Assembly (NCBI GenBank): GCA_037976565.1
Contig: CP137668.1
Span: 4,608,261 to 4,672,260, forward strand
Direction of reading: 5' to 3'
From: Mesocentrotus franciscanus
Taxonomy: Eukaryota; Echinodermata; Echinoidea; Camarodonta; Strongylocentrotidae
Length of the DNA: 64,000 nt
The position numbers and the translations under genes were made by a program. Shown here piece by piece: positions 60,300 through 64,000 of this stretch (positions within the stretch are counted from its first letter, which is position 1; each line of letters opens with the position of its first letter). The notes below the pieces were generated by a model. The model saw nothing but the letters and a program-made list of their open reading frames with translations. It did no database searches and was not told the origin of the DNA.

Positions 60300-60440
60300 T
60301 TCAGTAGACTATTTTCGTAATATAACCATATCTAATGCATGTGTCTTTGTGAAGTCCCTCGATACGATTATTTCATTAATCCGTTATGAATAATTGAAGG
60401 TAGGACAAACATTATGGCTTGCCCTATATACCTAACAATT
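60300..60440 (+). repeat. Element B fragment
   Basis: TATTTTCGTAATATAACCATA, CTTTGTGAAGTCCCTCGATA and GGTAGGACAAACATTATGGC match the ends of element B (9691-10715). Internal parts are deleted. Confidence 0.55.
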
Positions 60441-60449
60441 TAAAGGTCA

Positions 60450-60810
60450 AGTGACATCCAAATATAAGTTGATTCCTGTTGATGCGAGGGCTGCATACGA
60501 CTCATATTTTGTTAATCAAACATCTAAATATATTTCATAGATTTTTAAATATTTAAAAAAAAAAATTCTCAGCTCTGCTAAGCTCCACCCATCTTGTGAC
60601 ATCATCTGTCAATCATTAGTGAGCTAAGTGAGGATGGATTGTGTATTGCACATTCCATGATTACATAATCATTACAAATGAGGTATCACTATAAAGGGGA
60701 ATAAACAAAGGCTTTTCAATTATACCAATGTAAAGTATGAAGTAACAAGAGAGATATCAATGCTCAAACTTGAATTGCAGAATTTTTTTGAGGAGTTTAC
60801 ATGAATGAGC
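60450..60810 (-). repeat. Dispersed repeat A copy, reverse orientation
   Basis: Read on the minus strand it has ACTCCTCAAAAAAATTCTGC, AATTCAAGTTTGAGCATTG, ATATCTCTCTTGTTACTTCA and GATTATGTAATCATGGAATG. This is the most complete copy of repeat A in the window. Confidence 0.65.
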
Positions 60811-61091
60811 CCTAAGTCAGCAAAAAAAATACAAATACAAATACTTATGTAATTAATTCATGACTGAGGATGACAAAATTTGAAGTACCGGTATCGCAAC
60901 ATTTATTATTGAAGTTAAAGGAGAGTGAAATACATCTAGAAGAGTCACAGAAAGACTAAAGCAAACTCATGACACAGTGACTCATGGTGGCATGATTCAG
61001 GAAAGCAATATCAATTTAATAAAAATGTATGAATTTCGCCTCAGGCTCAGCTTTTGAAGTTGTGATTTTTCAATCTGTCTGTCTTGGTTAA

Positions 61092-61094
61092 ATG

Positions 61095-61141
<47 letters not shown>

Positions 61142-61209
61142 AAAAAGGAGAGAGAGAAAGAAAGAGAAAGAAAGAGGGAAGTAGTGTGAGGGAGAGAGAG
61201 GGGGAGAGG

Positions 61210-61257
<48 letters not shown>

Positions 61258-61312
61258 GTGGAGAAAGAAAGGGTGGAGAGAGAGAGAGAGAGAGAGAGAA
61301 GCACAGCACCAC
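61092..61312. repeat. (GA)n tract
   Basis: About 220 bp of GAGA/AAAG repeats with GGTGGAGAAAGAAAGGGTGG near the right end. Frames here are low-complexity artefacts. Confidence 0.92.
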
Positions 61313-61484
61313 CAAAAAAAGGCAAGGTTTTGCTCTGTTTATGCATAAGCATCATCAGTTTTCATGGCAACATTATCAGATGCAAAATGGATAATGGTAT
61401 AGGGTCGTTTTATCTTCTATTTATCTTCTCCTCTTTGAATGTCTTATTCACCTTTTTTCATCAATTTATTACCGGTATGCCTTT

Positions 61485-61505
61485 TCTCCCTCCCTCCCTC
61501 CCTCA
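61485..61505. repeat. (CTCC)n run
   Basis: CTCCCTCCCTCCCTCCCTC, five tetranucleotide units. Confidence 0.85.
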
Positions 61506-61736
61506 TTGCTTTTCCTTTCTCTGATATCAAAGCAGAGCATTTCCCTCATGACTCATCAACGGACATAGCTGCAGTAATATGCATCTGCCTTTCTATATCA
61601 TGCTAACTTGGACGATCCCCCTCGTCTCTTTGGAATGCTAGTAACTACAGAAACAAATAAATCATAAGACATGCTGGCAACAAGGTTACCAATAGATTTA
61701 AGTATAGAAGGGGGGAGAAGGGGGGAGACTCTCTGA

Positions 61737-62250
61737 TACCCCTTTCAAACTGGCCTGATTTTCATTGGATGCATCCGGACGCATCCGATGAAACGGCCAC
61801 TATGAAAGGTACAGAGGAGAAAAAGCCGATAGAATAGCCGATAAAAAGAAGAAAAATAGGCGATTAAATTCTCCTGCTCAAGAGCAGGAGAAATTCTCTT
61901 TCTATCGGTGTGACACCGATGAAACAGCCACCGTGAATGCGTTCAGGAGAAAACACCGATTAAAAGACCAATGAAATACTTCAAAGGTAGCAGTCACGCG
62001 CACTTTATCGTAACCAGCTGTGTTTGTTGACTTTTTGTCGAACATGCTGCATGCTAGCTAGATGGGGCGCGAGCTTAATAAATGCGCAATAATTCTTCAC
62101 TTCCGGCAAGACCTCGCCACAGCGAGTGAATTTCACCGGCAGTATGAAAGCGACAGCGGGGAAAACAGCGGTTTTACCTTTGTTTACATAAGGAAAATTC
62201 AATCGGTATTTTCATCGGTGTGACTCCGATAGAACTAGTTTGAAAGGGGT
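61737..62250. mobile_element. MITE with TACCCCTTTCAAAC ends
   Basis: Left TACCCCTTTCAAACTGGCCT and right AGTTTGAAAGGGGTA are inverted, flanked by TGA on both sides (possible 3-bp duplication). The inner CATCGGTGTGACTCCGATAG and TCTATCGGTGTGACACCGAT blocks also pair, giving several hairpins. Non-coding, about 510 bp. Confidence 0.78.
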
Positions 62251-62387
62251 ATGAGAGACTATGGGGTATTTCTTGATAGGCCTACAGGTTTGCTGTGTGC
62301 AGACTGGTACGCACATTAATGCCATTTCCACCAAGTCTGGTGTCACAAATTGTGGCCTTCTGCACGTAAAAACTGACGGCCCACTCC

Positions 62388-62932
62388 CTTTAAAGTGACT
62401 CGGTAACATTGTTGAAGGTTGATGAAAAAACTGTGTAATTTGTGTATGAAATGTTACTCATTATATTCCTTCTACCGTACTAACCCTATAACATGCAATA
62501 AATCCTGAAAAAATTCTCAAACCACAAAGATATTCATGATTTTCTTTGAAGGCGTCACTGTGCGACACCCTCTAACAGTAAATTCTCCCAACCATTTTTT
62601 GAATTTTCCAACCGTTTTTCCATGAAAATAAGACATAAAATAGGCTTTTAAAAATCTTTCAACCCTTAAATGTTTGAAATGGTATATAGAGCCAATTCAT
62701 TGCTTTGTGACGATTTACATTCACCTAAAATTTAATTAAATTATAATAATATACATGTAGTTGGGAGAATTCAGGAATTGATCAGATCAGTTTTTCCCAA
62801 TTTTTTATCATAAATAATGGTCTGTTTTCACTGAAACTTTTAGATTATCTTTAATTGTACTTCTAGCATTGAAGTCACTATCTTAGCACCATTTTCTCTT
62901 ATCTGAACAATGTTACCAAGTCCCTTTAATTT
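62388..62932. mobile_element. Element with AAAG(G)GACTTGGTAACATTGTT ends
   Basis: Left CCCTTTAAAGTGACTCGGTA and ACATTGTTGAAGG pair with right GAACAATGTTACCAAGTCCC and TTTAA. The interior is AT-rich. A terminal fragment recurs at 47098-47155. Confidence 0.7.
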
Positions 62933-64000
62933 TGCAAATACACTGTATGAACATTCAAGTATTTAACTCAAAGAAGAACAACATTTATTTTGTCTAAAAA
63001 TTTAGATACCCATACATATTCAGCCAGGTTTAAATGGCATTGATAGCGCGGTCTAGCGTGCGGTGTAAACAGCCTCTAATACCCTGTCTATTGATAACGT
63101 ATTCATAATTGTGCTGGTACGGATGACTGAGCAGTATTGTCAAAATCCTCTTGTACCAAGCTTGGGCTGAAGCAATAAATGTGGGTCAAAAGCCATTATG
63201 TGTGTGTTATCTCATTCCACAAACAACTGCTCACTTATTTACATGTACATTGACTATTAGGCAGTTGAAAAGAAAAGGTGTTTTATCAACTCAAACTCAA
63301 GGAAATGCTTATTACAAGCAAAATTTATGATATTCTCTTCGTTATGAAGATTATAATCTTGACTTAATTCGCATCCCTAGTTTAAGCAGGGAGGTGAAAG
63401 AAAGGAGTGGAAACTCTTGTAATTTATTCAAACGCATTTGTGAGTTCTAAAGCGTAACAATGGGATGTGTAACATTCCACTTGGCTTTGAAGTTCCATGC
63501 TCCAAGCCGCTCTTCCACTGCAGGAGATTTCGAAGGCCAGGCACCAGTTTCACATTTATTACAGAATATTAAATTACCGGCAAAATTTCAATGTAAATCA
63601 TAAACTTTATATGGGGATTGTATTGGGGATTGTATTGGGAATAGTGCATCGAACAATTTGTCAAATTTAGTACTCCGCCCTTCCTATAATTTGTGTGCCA
63701 GAGTTGGTAAAAGAAAAATTAGATCCTGACAAAAACTCAATATTTTAGGATAATGCGCTAATTTGTGCATGTTTTAATGTCCCGTTATTTAATCCACGAT
63801 TTACAATCGTCGATAACTTTAAGTTTGCTAATGCACGTTTTCGCGTGTTTTTTGTATTTTTGCAGTTGGAAAAAAGGATGAAATTATACAATTTTATTAG
63901 TTATTAGTTTATACTTGTTCTAATCATTACACATTCAACAATTGATGAGAAATCATTGAAAGGGACAGCGAACAGTTGCTTGGATACCATTTTCTGATGT

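Larger units (their letters stand above)
54042..64000 (-). other. Probable upstream MGAT5 intron
   Basis: Exon a has a proper acceptor, so this stretch should be intron unless a short exon was missed. It was checked on the minus strand for the conserved luminal cysteine-rich segment (C-YADYG-like and YLSEVE.W-like motifs) without success. It is rich in foldback elements and repeats listed separately. Confidence 0.5.

Noticed and set aside
61047..61524. Frames of 75-112 codons
   Set aside because: (GA)n microsatellite artefacts.
63440..63530. Exon-like minus-strand segment after CTCCTGCAG (EERLGAWNFKAKWNVTH)
   Set aside because: A stop follows soon after, no MGAT5 similarity was seen and there is no donor. 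Probably chance.

Overview
This 64 kb window is animal nuclear DNA: AT-rich, intron-rich and full of mobile elements. Open reading frames are short, and genes appear only as small exons flanked by GT-AG splice sites. The tRNA-headed SINEs ending in (ATT)n, the Ty3/Gypsy remnant, the many foldback/MITE-type repeats and the protein matches all point to a marine invertebrate deuterostome. An echinoderm, probably a sea urchin, is the best guess. That assignment rests on repeat style and remembered families, not on a search.

The main gene lies on the minus strand from 54041 down to 29993. Ten exons join in frame (1458 nt, 485 codons plus stop) into the catalytic and C-terminal part of an alpha-1,6-mannosylglycoprotein 6-beta-N-acetylglucosaminyltransferase (MGAT5/MGAT5B, GnT-V, CAZy family GT18). 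All nine internal junctions have GT donors and AG acceptors with matching phase. The 5' exons (cytoplasmic tail, membrane anchor, stem, start of the luminal domain) were not found and probably lie beyond 64000. The introns hold SINEs, MITEs, a long CU tract beside one donor, and tandem arrays rich in AGGTCA-type half-sites.

A second minus-strand gene occupies the left third. Its first coding exon (19765-20107) encodes a signal-anchor protein with an acidic, helical stem and ends in phase 1. A 40-residue six-cysteine LDL-receptor class A exon (6956-7075) begins and ends in phase 1, so the two can splice together across a 12.7 kb intron. The rest of that gene lies left of base 1. Its family is unknown.

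By region: 1-6950 holds several palindromic MITEs, a SINE and a hAT-type transposase fragment. 7160-8885 is a broken Ty3/Gypsy pol split by a SINE. 9691-17692 is dense in non-autonomous elements: a 1 kb element, a GC-rich satellite-armed foldback, a second SINE type, a 180 bp palindrome, a minisatellite and a nested MITE. 20.5-25.2 kb has microsatellites and a 95 bp tandem array. 25-30 kb is quiet flanking DNA downstream of the MGAT5 stop. 30-54 kb is the MGAT5 gene. 54-64 kb is probably its next upstream intron and again rich in foldback elements. No CRISPR, operon, rRNA or bona fide tRNA gene was seen.
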